The notes under the pieces are model-generated. The model was not told the DNA's origin. It saw only the letters and a program-made list of their open reading frames with translations, and ran no database searches. From RHLJ01 sp040222455 (GTDB taxonomy: Bacteria; Bacteroidota; Rhodothermia; Balneolales; Balneolaceae): a stretch of DNA of 64,000 nucleotides. The DNA lies in contig JAVKDD010000027.1 in NCBI GenBank assembly GCA_040222455.1, forward strand, positions 1 through 64,000. Direction: 5' to 3'. The position numbers were made by a program, and so were the translations under genes. Below, in pieces: positions 53,044-61,680 of the stretch (position 1 is its first letter; each line of letters opens with the position of its first letter).

Positions 53044-54783
53044 TCACTCCAATCTAATTTCTGCAACACCCGAGCCACTTGGTACCATCGGAAATACGTT
53101 ATTTTCTTTTCCTACCATTACTTCCAAAAAGTAGGAACCGTCATAGTTAATGAACTCTTCTACCGCTGCATTTAAATCTTCTCGTTGCGTTACTTTATTT
53201 GCTTTGATATAAAAGCCCTCTGCAAGTGCCTGAAAATTTGGATTTTCCATGATAGTTGAGGAGTATCGTTTATCAAAAAAAAGTTGCTGCCACTGTCGTA
53301 CCATGCCAAGAAATTCATTGTTTAACAAAAGAACTTTTACTTTAGCACCAGTTTGATGAATAGTTGCCATTTCTTGAAGCGTCATTTGGAAACCACCATC
53401 ACCAACAACAGCAATTACGGTTCGATCGGGTGCACCAAGTTGCGCTCCCAATGCGGCGGGAAGTCCAAACCCCATCGTACCAAGTCCGCCTGAAGTTATA
53501 TTACTTTTCGACTTTACAAATTTAGTATAACGGCAGGCAACCATTTGGTGTTGACCTACATCTGTAACAAGTACAGCATCTCCGCCTGTTTTGTCGTTGA
53601 TAATGCGAATTACTTCGCCCATGCTTAGAATATCAGTTTTTGGATGGAGTTCGTCTTGAATAACTTTTTCTTGCTCAAGCGCATCGCAATCTCTGAATTT
53701 CTGAAGCCAATCTTCATGGGTATTTGGTTTCACGTATTTGATTAATTCTGATAGTGATTCTTTTGCATCGCCAAGAACAGGGATATCTGCTGGAACATTT
53801 TTACTAATCTCAGCCGGATCAATTTCTAAGTGAATTACTTTAGCTTGTTTAGCATATTTAGATAGATTTCCCGTTACACGATCATCGAACCGCATTCCTA
53901 CAGCAATTAAAACATCACACTCATTGGTAAGTAAATTTGGGCCGTAATTCCCATGCATACCTAACATTCCAACATTTAAGGGGTGATCGGTTTCTAAAGC
54001 AGACAATCCCATGATAGTCCAGGCAGAAGGAATCCCAGTTTTCTCTATAAATGCTTTGAACTCTTCTTCTGCATTTGCCAGAATCACACCTTGTCCAAAA
54101 AGAATATATGGTCGTTTTGCAGTATTAATAAGTTCAGCAGCTTTTTTTACTTGTTCAATATCCAAAGCGGGCTTCGGAATGTAGCTACGAACATTTGTAC
54201 ATTTTTTATAATTAAAATCTAGTTGATTAAACTGTGCATCTTTTGTGATGTCTACCAAAACTGGTCCGGGTCTTCCTGATCGAGCTATAAAAAAAGCTTT
54301 TGCTAGAGCTTCGGGAATTTCTTCTGCTTTAGTAACTTGATAATTCCACTTCGTGACAGGCATGGAAATTCCGATAATATCTGTTTCCTGAAAGGCATCA
54401 CTTCCTAAAAGAGAAGAGGGAACCTGACCAGTTATACAAACCATTGGAGTAGAATCAATTTGAGCGTCAGCAATTCCAGTGATCAAATTTGTTGCTCCCG
54501 GTCCTGAAGTTGCTAAACAAACTCCGACTTTATTACCTACTCTGGCATATCCTTGGGCAGCATGAGTCGCTCCTTGTTCATGGCGTGCTAACACATGTTC
54601 AATTTCATCTTGATGATCGTAAAGCGCATCGTATACGGGCATAATTGCCCCACCAGGATATCCAAAGACTAAATCGACACCTTCTTCAATTAAAATGCGG
54701 ACGACTGCTTCAGCTCCACTTATACGTTCTGTTATCGTAGTTTTTTTTGTATCGATTTGTTCTGGTGTTTCTACAGTTGCCAT
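53044..54783 (-). CDS. ilvB: Acetolactate synthase large subunit
   Basis: A 579-residue ThDP enzyme joining two pyruvates, or pyruvate and 2-oxobutanoate. The N-terminal domain shows FGYPGGAIMPVYDAL and HEQGATHAAQGYAR with the catalytic Glu region. The middle domain has GMHGNYGPNLL. The ThDP/Mg motif is GDGGFQMTLQEMATIHQT with LNNEFLGMVRQWQ. FAD contacts are in the middle part. It is the second gene of ilvDBNC, 21 bases after ilvD. Confidence 0.96.
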   Translation of the reverse strand: MATVETPEQIDTKKTTITERISGAEAVVRILIEEGVDLVFGYPGGAIMPVYDALYDHQDEIEHVLARHEQGATHAAQGYARVGNKVGVCLATSGPGATNLITGIADAQIDSTPMVCITGQVPSSLLGSDAFQETDIIGISMPVTKWNYQVTKAEEIPEALAKAFFIARSGRPGPVLVDITKDAQFNQLDFNYKKCTNVRSYIPKPALDIEQVKKAAELINTAKRPYILFGQGVILANAEEEFKAFIEKTGIPSAWTIMGLSALETDHPLNVGMLGMHGNYGPNLLTNECDVLIAVGMRFDDRVTGNLSKYAKQAKVIHLEIDPAEISKNVPADIPVLGDAKESLSELIKYVKPNTHEDWLQKFRDCDALEQEKVIQDELHPKTDILSMGEVIRIINDKTGGDAVLVTDVGQHQMVACRYTKFVKSKSNITSGGLGTMGFGLPAALGAQLGAPDRTVIAVVGDGGFQMTLQEMATIHQTGAKVKVLLLNNEFLGMVRQWQQLFFDKRYSSTIMENPNFQALAEGFYIKANKVTQREDLNAAVEEFINYDGSYFLEVMVGKENNVFPMVPSGSGVAEIRLE

Positions 54784-54804
54784 AGTTGTTTGATTTATTG
54801 GCAG

Positions 54805-56484
54805 TTAAAATTCGTCGGTAACACAGCCTTCAGAAGCTGATGAAACTGTTTTGGCATATTTGTACAATTGTCCACTTTGTTCTTTCAATGGAGGTTCTTT
54901 CCAGTCGTTTTTCCTAGAAATTAATTCTTCTTCATCAAGATCAACGTGGATGGTATTTTTCTCAGCATCGATTCGAATGTGGTCTCCGTTTTTTACTAAA
55001 GCGATATTTCCGCCAACTTGAGCTTCTGGGGTTACATGACCCACAACAAATCCGTGGGATCCTCCAGAGAATCTTCCATCAGTAATTAAAGCAACATCTT
55101 TTCCAAGTCCGGCGCCCATTATGGCTGATGTAGGTTTCAACATCTCAGGCATTCCTGGTCCACCTTTTGGGCCAACATAACGAATAACTATAACATCGCC
55201 TTTTTGCACTTTACCTTGGCTAATTCCTTCATTGGCTTCTTCTTCGCTATCAAAAACACGAGCTGAACCATCAAAAGTTAAACCTTCTTTTCCAGTGATT
55301 TTTGCTACCGCTCCTTCCGTTGCCAGATTCCCAAATAAAATCTGAATGTGTCCGCTTTCTTTAATAGGATGATCAATTTTGTGAACTACATCTTGATCAA
55401 CTTGAAGTGGTTCAATATCAGCGAGATTTTCAGCAATAGTTTTACCCGTTACAGTTAAGCAATCTCCATGAATCATTCCTTCATCAAGCATGTATTTCAT
55501 TACTGCAGGTATACCCCCAACATTATGGAGGTCTTCCATAACATATTTTCCACTTGGTTTTAAATCCCCAAGAAATGGAGTAGTATCGCTTATATGTTGA
55601 AAATCTTTAAGTTTAAATTCGATATCTGCTGCTTTAGCGATTGCAAGCATGTGAAGTACAGCATTAGTTGAACCACCTAAAACTGTGACTAAACGGAAGG
55701 CATTCTCAAGCGATTTTTTTGTAAGGATATCTTTTGGTTTAATATCCTTTTCAAGAAGAGTGTATAGATGATTTCCAACATTTTCACATTCCAGAACTTT
55801 AACACTATTCGTAGCAGGGTTTGAAGAATTATATGGCAGAGTAAGTCCCATTGCTTCAATCGCAGATGCCATTGTGTTAGCAGTGTACATTCCTCCGCAA
55901 GCGCCTGGCCCCGGACAAGAATTCATTACAATATCTTTGAATTCTTGATCATCAATAGAACCAGATACTTTTTGTCCCCATGCTTCAAATGCAGAAACGA
56001 CATCTAGTTTTTTCCCATTATGATGTCCCGGTGCAATGGTTCCACCATAAATCATGATAGAAGGTCTGTTTACCCGAAGCATTGCCATCACAGCACCAGG
56101 CATATTCTTGTCACATCCAACTATAGCTGCAAAACCATCATAACTCATTCCTTTTACAACAGACTCCATTGAATCGGCAATCAAATCACGGGATGGAAGG
56201 GAGTAACGCATTCCTGGTGTTCCCATCGAAATGCCATCACTAATTCCAATTGTGTTGAAGATTAAACCAGTAAGATTGGATGCATTCACTCCACGTTTTA
56301 CATGAACAGCTAAATCATTCAGATGCATATTGCAAGGATTACCTTCGTAGCCAGTACTTGCAATTCCAATCATAGGCTTTTTAAGATCTTCATCACTCAA
56401 ACCAAGTGCATGAAGCATAGCTTGTGCAGCAGGTTGAGAACCATCTTGTGTGATGTGTTTGCTATATTTATTTAGTTCTGCCAT
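54805..56484 (-). CDS. ilvD: Dihydroxy-acid dehydratase
   Basis: A 559-residue iron-sulfur enzyme that dehydrates 2,3-dihydroxy acids to 2-keto acids for valine and isoleucine, and so also supplies PanB. Three cluster cysteines are in NPCNMHLN (near 52), GCDKNMPG (near 120) and CPGPGACGGMYTANTM (near 190). The active-site DGRFSGGSHGFVVGHV is near the end. It heads the operon, and its leader carries a terminator and a branched-chain-rich leader peptide. Confidence 0.96.
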   Translation of the reverse strand: MAELNKYSKHITQDGSQPAAQAMLHALGLSDEDLKKPMIGIASTGYEGNPCNMHLNDLAVHVKRGVNASNLTGLIFNTIGISDGISMGTPGMRYSLPSRDLIADSMESVVKGMSYDGFAAIVGCDKNMPGAVMAMLRVNRPSIMIYGGTIAPGHHNGKKLDVVSAFEAWGQKVSGSIDDQEFKDIVMNSCPGPGACGGMYTANTMASAIEAMGLTLPYNSSNPATNSVKVLECENVGNHLYTLLEKDIKPKDILTKKSLENAFRLVTVLGGSTNAVLHMLAIAKAADIEFKLKDFQHISDTTPFLGDLKPSGKYVMEDLHNVGGIPAVMKYMLDEGMIHGDCLTVTGKTIAENLADIEPLQVDQDVVHKIDHPIKESGHIQILFGNLATEGAVAKITGKEGLTFDGSARVFDSEEEANEGISQGKVQKGDVIVIRYVGPKGGPGMPEMLKPTSAIMGAGLGKDVALITDGRFSGGSHGFVVGHVTPEAQVGGNIALVKNGDHIRIDAEKNTIHVDLDEEELISRKNDWKEPPLKEQSGQLYKYAKTVSSASEGCVTDEF

Positions 56485-56503
56485 TCGTGTTCAAAAATTA
56501 TAG

Positions 56504-56539
56504 ATCAAAAAAAAAGCCTTCCGTGTTCGGGAAGGCTTT
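56504..56539 (-). terminator. Attenuator terminator in the ilvD leader
   Basis: On the minus strand AAAGCCTTCC (comp. 56530-56539) pairs perfectly with GGAAGGCTTT (comp. 56513-56522) around a seven-base loop and runs into nine Ts. It lies between the leader peptide and ilvD, so transcription must pass it to reach the operon. That is the position of an attenuator, not of an end-of-gene terminator. Confidence 0.88.
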
Positions 56540-56560
56540 GTGAGTTTCTAAATCAGAAAA

Positions 56561-56638
56561 TCAACATGTAGCTTTCCCTGGTCGGTATGAAATACCAATG
56601 ACTTGAAGAATGACCAAAGAAATGACTGTTGATAGCAT
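56561..56638 (-). CDS. Leader peptide of ilvDBNC, rich in Val/Ile/Leu
   Basis: A 25-residue frame from ATG at 56636-56638 to TGA at 56561-56563. The first 16 residues read MLSTVISLVILQVIGI; ten of the 25 are Val, Ile or Leu, all in that front part. The end (PGKATC) contains GGGAAAGCT, complementary to the attenuator arm. This is the design of leader peptides in branched-chain operons of other bacteria: ribosome stalling at control codons changes the RNA fold. No Shine-Dalgarno is visible, as usual here. Confidence 0.82.
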   Translation of the reverse strand: MLSTVISLVILQVIGISYRPGKATC

Positions 56639-56661
56639 GAGTTAATAATTTCTTGTGGGTG

Positions 56662-56692
56662 CAAAGAAATAGCTATTAGCGCCTAATATCAA
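56662..56692 (-). promoter_or_regulatory. Candidate promoter of ilvDBNC with a central palindrome
   Basis: On the minus strand TTG (comp. 56690-56692) is followed after 18 bases by TATTTCTTTG (comp. 56662-56671), a stretched version of the TAnnTTTG box. A 13-base inverted repeat ATTAG-N3-CTAAT (56675-56687) lies between the two boxes, where an operator would block polymerase. The expected start is about 17 bases before the leader peptide. Confidence 0.35.
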
Positions 56693-56740
56693 CTTGTAAA
56701 GGAAATAAATATCTAAATTGATGGAATGGCCAAAAAGAAA

Positions 56741-58288
56741 TTAGTGCCCATTTCTTGGTTTGAACTTTGCCTTAATCACTTCCTGAATGGGTTTATCGTC
56801 AATTTTCGACTCTAACCAAGATATGATGTCCAAATATAAAAATGCCCTTCGTTGGTATGGCTTTTTTTGAATTTCAATAAGTTTCTCTCTCAGTTCAATA
56901 AATTTAATCCGTAATTCTAAGGGATTTGTAGAGGTTAAATTCCTAAGAAATTTTAGAATTTCTTCCTGAACAGAATTCAAATCATTCATTTTAATAATGA
57001 AGCGGTAGGTTGAACGAACCTGATATTCCAAGAGTGTTTGATTTCCTAATTCGAAATGAGCAATAAGATTTAGGATTCTGGCAAAGCAATGTATGTCTTC
57101 TCTAAGCCTTGGATCGGGGTAATTAATAATTTTATTCAGATAAGTAATTGCCTCTTCAAATTTACCAGCTCCAAAATATAAACAAGCGATTTTATAGTAA
57201 AAAACAAGGATTCGGTGTGGGTCAATTTTGTGCTCTAACGACGAAATTACTTCGTTTAATTCAGGTACAACTTGTAAACCTTCCGAAAAAGTACCGGTTA
57301 TAAAGTGTTGATTAATAAGAGAAGTATAGTAGTATTGAATTCCTAATGTTTTTAAATTTTCATTACTACGAGTTGGCGGGTTTTCTAAAAAATTCTTTAG
57401 GTTTTGAACTTCTTGTTCATGCTTTTCATAGTGACCTAAAATAAAAAGAGCTTCAAGCAACACATGCATCCCTTTTAAATACCAGATAGATTCTAATTCA
57501 AGCATATCTGGATTATTTCGGAAATGCTCTACCCATTTTTGTGCATAACGGTACTGCATCAAAAAATCCTGAACAATTAAGCTATACCAAGCATAAGACA
57601 CATTTAAATAATGTTTTTCAAAAAAACCTATTCCATTTAAATCAATATTTGAGAGGGCCCTTTCGAAGTATTTTTCAGTGATGTCAAAGTCTTTTTCGCT
57701 GCGAACATGCCCTGCTTTGATATAGATTCCATATAAACGAAGTGATAAATTTGAAAGTGCATGATAGCGTTCGACAGATCGAACTGATTCTTCTGTTTCT
57801 TCAATTAATTGATCTGCTCTGTTTCGTAAACTTCGGGTTATATATTGAGACTCGATTAACTTTTCGAAACCGAGAATTTCAGCAGTTAATGTTATTCTAT
57901 GATGTTGATAAGAAAGCGCTTTGGCTTTTTCAAGAATTTTTAAACTTTGCTTATAAAGTCCCTTATCATATAAAATCCGGGCATGATCGATTTGTTCTCG
58001 AATCTGAATATCAACGTTGTGGTTTATATAGTTTAGCCTGAGACTTGTTAAAATCTGTTTGTAAAGGTGAGCTTTTAAATTTGAAAGCTGAGACTTTTTT
58101 AAATCAGTAATTTTTGTAATAATAATTTCTTCGTCATAGTCTTTTGCTTTATCCACTGCATCAAAAAGCTGAACAAATTTTGCATCATCAGAGCTATTTC
58201 TGAGTGCATATATCTTAAAACTTCGTTTTTCAGCTTTAGAGAGCGATTTAATTAACTGAAAAAGATGATCATTAGGTTGGTTGGCCAT
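56741..58288 (-). CDS. Helical-repeat (TPR-like) protein of unknown function
   Basis: A 515-residue soluble protein made largely of paired helices. It opens with NDHLFQLIKSLSKAEKRSFKIY and has repeat-like segments such as ILYDKGLYKQSLKILEKAKAL and ACLYFGAGKFEEAITYLNKI, both of TPR type. There is no signal peptide, membrane segment or enzyme motif. It sits between the divergent ilv and leu operons, its stop about 50 bases upstream of the ilv promoter candidate. Function unknown; a scaffold role is usual for such proteins. Confidence 0.8.
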   Translation of the reverse strand: MANQPNDHLFQLIKSLSKAEKRSFKIYALRNSSDDAKFVQLFDAVDKAKDYDEEIIITKITDLKKSQLSNLKAHLYKQILTSLRLNYINHNVDIQIREQIDHARILYDKGLYKQSLKILEKAKALSYQHHRITLTAEILGFEKLIESQYITRSLRNRADQLIEETEESVRSVERYHALSNLSLRLYGIYIKAGHVRSEKDFDITEKYFERALSNIDLNGIGFFEKHYLNVSYAWYSLIVQDFLMQYRYAQKWVEHFRNNPDMLELESIWYLKGMHVLLEALFILGHYEKHEQEVQNLKNFLENPPTRSNENLKTLGIQYYYTSLINQHFITGTFSEGLQVVPELNEVISSLEHKIDPHRILVFYYKIACLYFGAGKFEEAITYLNKIINYPDPRLREDIHCFARILNLIAHFELGNQTLLEYQVRSTYRFIIKMNDLNSVQEEILKFLRNLTSTNPLELRIKFIELREKLIEIQKKPYQRRAFLYLDIISWLESKIDDKPIQEVIKAKFKPRNGH

Positions 58289-58497
58289 TGTAAGAAAATA
58301 TGCTTTTTAATAAATATAAGTTATTGAAATTAATAGTTTTGAATATTAATTGACTGCATTTAATAATTGTTGGATGTTGTAATATACCTCTAATACGGTT
58401 TCATAAGTAGATGCACTCCAAGTACTTTTGCCTACCAATTATTGATTCTGACCAAATTTGTAATTGACTAGTTGATAAGTTAGAAATCCATAGCATA

Positions 58498-59661
58498 ATG
58501 CCAAATAAGCGAATACAGATTTTTGACACCACTTTACGAGATGGCGAACAGGTTCCTGGATGTCAATTAAACACCGAAGAAAAAATCGAGGTAGCGAAGG
58601 CACTGGAAAGTCTGGGCGTCGATGTAATGGAAGTTGGATTCCCGATATCAAGCCCGGGCGATTTTGATTCTGTTCAGCAAATCTCTGCCATCATTAAAAA
58701 CTCTACAGTTTGCGCCCTCTCTCGTGCCGTTGAAAAAGACATCAAAGTAGCAGCTGAAGCAGTATCTAAGGCTGCAAGACCAAGAATACATACAGGTATC
58801 GGTACTTCTGATAGCCATATTTTTGATAAACTGAAATCTACCAGAGAAAATGTTTTGGAGCGTGGAATTGCAGCTGTAAAGTTTGCAAAGAGCTTTGTGG
58901 AAGATGTAGAATTTTATGCAGAAGATGCTGGCAGAACCGATAATGTATATTTAGCACAAGTTATTGAGGAAGTGATTAAAGCAGGAGCTACGGTTGTAAA
59001 TATACCTGATACAACGGGTTATTGCTTGCCATGGCAATATGGTGAGAAAATTAAATTCCTTAAAGAAAATGTGAAAGGAATTGATAATGTTCATATTTCT
59101 ACGCACTGCCATAACGATCTTGGACTTGCCACTGCGAATTCAATAGCAGGCGTAATGAATGGTGCTACACAAATTGAATGTACCATAAATGGAATTGGCG
59201 AACGTGCTGGAAATGCTTCACTTGAAGAGGTTGTGATGATCCTTCGACAGCATAAAGAAATTAATCTGGATACAGGGATAAACACACGTTGTTTAAAGTC
59301 GATGAGCGAATTGGTTTCTACTAAAATGAGAATGTCGGTGCAGCCAAACAAAGCAATTGTTGGATCAAATGCTTTTGCACATTCATCAGGAATTCATCAG
59401 GATGGGGTTATTAAAAACAGAGAAACCTACGAGATTATCGATCCACTAGAAGTTGGTGTTGATGAATCATCCATCGTACTAACCGCAAGAAGTGGTAGAG
59501 CAGCATTAAATTTCAGAGCTAAAAAGCTTGGATTTAATGTTTCACGAGAAGTAATTGAGGAGTTATACGCCGAATTTTTAGTGATTGCTGATGAAAAGAA
59601 AGTAGTACAGGATTCAGATTTAATCGTACTTTTCTCTCAAGTTGAAGTGAAAACGGCCTAA
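58498..59661 (+). CDS. leuA: 2-Isopropylmalate synthase, short form without the regulatory domain
   Basis: A 387-residue enzyme joining acetyl-CoA and 2-ketoisovalerate, the first committed step to leucine. The TIM barrel starts FDTTLRDGEQVPGCQ, and HCHNDLGLATANS gives the metal-binding histidines. NGIGERAGNASLEEVVM and SGIHQDGVIKN are typical. The protein ends soon after the first linker domain, about 130 residues short of E. coli LeuA, so the leucine-binding C-terminal domain is missing. Homocitrate or citramalate synthase activity is possible in principle, but leuCDB follow directly. Confidence 0.92.
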   Translation: MPNKRIQIFDTTLRDGEQVPGCQLNTEEKIEVAKALESLGVDVMEVGFPISSPGDFDSVQQISAIIKNSTVCALSRAVEKDIKVAAEAVSKAARPRIHTGIGTSDSHIFDKLKSTRENVLERGIAAVKFAKSFVEDVEFYAEDAGRTDNVYLAQVIEEVIKAGATVVNIPDTTGYCLPWQYGEKIKFLKENVKGIDNVHISTHCHNDLGLATANSIAGVMNGATQIECTINGIGERAGNASLEEVVMILRQHKEINLDTGINTRCLKSMSELVSTKMRMSVQPNKAIVGSNAFAHSSGIHQDGVIKNRETYEIIDPLEVGVDESSIVLTARSGRAALNFRAKKLGFNVSREVIEELYAEFLVIADEKKVVQDSDLIVLFSQVEVKTA

Positions 59662-59670
59662 CAAGGAATT

Positions 59671-61080
59671 ATGGGCAAAACCTTATTTGAGAAAGTCTGG
59701 GATCGACACGTTGTTGATAAAGTACAAGGTGGACTAGAGATTCTATACATTGATAAACATTTGATTCACGAAGTAACAAGTCCTCAAGCTTTTGATGGAA
59801 TTAGAAAGCGTGGAATTGACATCCTGAGAAAAGAACGAATTGTTGCCACCGCTGATCATAATGTACCAACCAAAAATCAGCACCTTCCGATTAAAGATGT
59901 ACTCTCCAAATTTCAAGTAGATACTCTTACCAGAAATTGTGAAGAATTTGGAATCGAATTATATGGATTAGGACATAAATATCAAGGCATAGTGCATGTA
60001 ATTGGCCCGGAATTAGGAATTACAAAACCGGGAATGACAATCGTTTGTGGTGATAGTCACACATCTACACATGGCGCATTTGGTACCATTGCATTTGGAA
60101 TTGGGACTTCACAAGTTGAGCAGGTTATGGCCACTCAATGTTTGTTACTACAACGTCCCAAGGCAATGCGAATCAATATTGAAGGCGAACTAGGTGAAGG
60201 TATTTTTTCAAAAGATATTATTCTCTATATCATTTCTAAGTTAACTACTGCTGGTGGCACTGGTTTTTTTGTAGAGTATGCAGGATCAGCAATTCGTTCA
60301 CTTTCTATGGAAGCACGAATGACTATTTGTAACATGAGTATTGAAATGGGTGCACGAGGAGGGATGATTGCTCCAGATGAAACAACCTTTGACTACATCA
60401 AAGGAAGAGAATATGCTCCAAAGGGCAACGATTTTAAAGAAGCAGTTAAATACTGGAGCACTTTGTATTCGGATGAAGATGCTGTATTTGATGCAGAATT
60501 CACGTATCGGGCAGAAGATATTGAGCCAATGATTACGTATGGAACTAATCCTGGAATGGGAATTGGTGTTACACAATTCATACCCAAAAAAGAAAACGTA
60601 AAAAATCCTGATTCTTTGATGAAATCATTGAATTATATGGGTCTTGAACCTGGCGAGAAATTACTAGGTAAGAAAATTGACAATGTATTTATCGGGAGTT
60701 GCACTAACAGCAGGATTGAAGACCTTAGGATTGTAGCGGGTTACGTTAAGGGCAAAAAGAAAGCATCAAATGTTAAAGCGATGATAGTACCAGGTTCGAA
60801 ACAAGTGGAAGCTCAGGCAAGGGAAGAAGGAATTCATGAAATACTTGCTGAAGCAGGATTTGAACTAAGAGAACCTGGGTGTTCAGCCTGTTTGGGAATG
60901 AACGAAGATAAAATTCCAAAAGGCGAATACTGTGTATCTACTTCAAATAGAAATTTTGAAGGACGACAAGGTCCTGGAGCCAGAACAATGTTAGTAAGCC
61001 CACTCACGGCAGCTGTGATTGCCGTTGAAGGAAAAGTTGTAGATGTACGAGAATATATAGGAGAAGGAGTCTCAGTCTGA
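59671..61080 (+). CDS. leuC: 3-Isopropylmalate dehydratase large subunit
   Basis: A 469-residue aconitase-family protein. The [4Fe-4S] cluster cysteines are in IGSCTNSRIEDL (near 348) and PGCSACLGMN (near 407-416). CGDSHTSTHGAFGTIAFGIG is the substrate-side signature. It isomerises 2- to 3-isopropylmalate with LeuD. It starts nine bases after leuA and its stop overlaps the leuD start by one base. Confidence 0.96.
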   Translation: MGKTLFEKVWDRHVVDKVQGGLEILYIDKHLIHEVTSPQAFDGIRKRGIDILRKERIVATADHNVPTKNQHLPIKDVLSKFQVDTLTRNCEEFGIELYGLGHKYQGIVHVIGPELGITKPGMTIVCGDSHTSTHGAFGTIAFGIGTSQVEQVMATQCLLLQRPKAMRINIEGELGEGIFSKDIILYIISKLTTAGGTGFFVEYAGSAIRSLSMEARMTICNMSIEMGARGGMIAPDETTFDYIKGREYAPKGNDFKEAVKYWSTLYSDEDAVFDAEFTYRAEDIEPMITYGTNPGMGIGVTQFIPKKENVKNPDSLMKSLNYMGLEPGEKLLGKKIDNVFIGSCTNSRIEDLRIVAGYVKGKKKASNVKAMIVPGSKQVEAQAREEGIHEILAEAGFELREPGCSACLGMNEDKIPKGEYCVSTSNRNFEGRQGPGARTMLVSPLTAAVIAVEGKVVDVREYIGEGVSV

Positions 61081-61673
61081 TGGAAAAGTTTATAAAGCTA
61101 ATCACAACTGTAGTTCCACTAGATGTACAGGATATTGATACAGATCAAATTATTCCGGCGCGATTTCTGAAGGCAACATCTAGAGAAGGATTTGGTGAAA
61201 ATCTATTTCGAGATTGGCGTTTTGAGCAAGATGGAAGCTCCAAAAGTGATTTTGTTCTAAATGATGATACCTATTCAGGCTCAGTTTTAGTTGCTGGAGA
61301 AAATTTTGGATGTGGATCAAGTCGAGAGCATGCTGCCTGGGCACTTGTCGATTATGGTTTTAGAGCGGTAGTTTCAAGTTATTTTGCAGATATTTTCAAA
61401 GGAAATGCGCTCAATAACGGCTTACTTCCTGTACAGGTTAGTTCCGAATTTTTGAAAGAAATTTTTAATCAAGTGAAATCTGATCCAGCTAAAGAAATAA
61501 TTATTGATCTTGAAAGCCAGAAAATTTTGATCTCTGGAACAGAAATTTCTGAGAAATTTGAAATTAATGCCTACAAGAAAATGTGCTTGATTAATGGGTA
61601 CGATGATATCGATTTTCTAATAAGTAACCGAGATAAAATAGAGAAGTTCGAAAAAGAACACGTGGAGTTTTAA
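61080..61673 (+). CDS. leuD: 3-Isopropylmalate dehydratase small subunit
   Basis: A 197-residue swivel-domain partner of LeuC. Its signatures are DIDTDQIIPARFLK near 18-31 and GCGSSREHAAWALVDYG near 78-94. NALNNGLLPV follows. The ATG overlaps the leuC stop by one base (61080), as often seen in this pair, and leuB follows after seven bases. Confidence 0.95.
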   Translation: MEKFIKLITTVVPLDVQDIDTDQIIPARFLKATSREGFGENLFRDWRFEQDGSSKSDFVLNDDTYSGSVLVAGENFGCGSSREHAAWALVDYGFRAVVSSYFADIFKGNALNNGLLPVQVSSEFLKEIFNQVKSDPAKEIIIDLESQKILISGTEISEKFEINAYKKMCLINGYDDIDFLISNRDKIEKFEKEHVEF

Positions 61674-61680
61674 AATAAGC

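Larger units (their letters stand above)
56504..56638 (-). promoter_or_regulatory. Ribosome-mediated transcription attenuator of ilvDBNC
   Basis: Four segments can pair in alternative ways. Segment 1, TTTCTTTGGTC inside control codons 6-9, pairs with segment 2, GACCAGGGAAA inside codons 19-22 (11 bp, two of them G-U). Segment 2's GGGAAAGCT pairs with AGCCTTCCC of segment 3 (8 of 9 bp), which would block the terminator. Segments 3 and 4 form the terminator. Stalling at Val/Ile/Leu codons would cover segment 1 and free 2 for 3, so scarcity of branched-chain amino acids turns the operon on. Seen by hand, not folded by program. Confidence 0.75.

Noticed and set aside
56485..56740. T-box riboswitch in the ilv leader
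   Set aside because: No T-box sequence or specifier stem was found, while a translated leader with control codons explains the terminator.
58410..58470. Small ORF before leuA as a possible leader peptide
   Set aside because: The frame beginning MHSKYFCLPIID is not rich in leucine and no terminator hairpin follows, so an attenuator like the ilv one is not supported.
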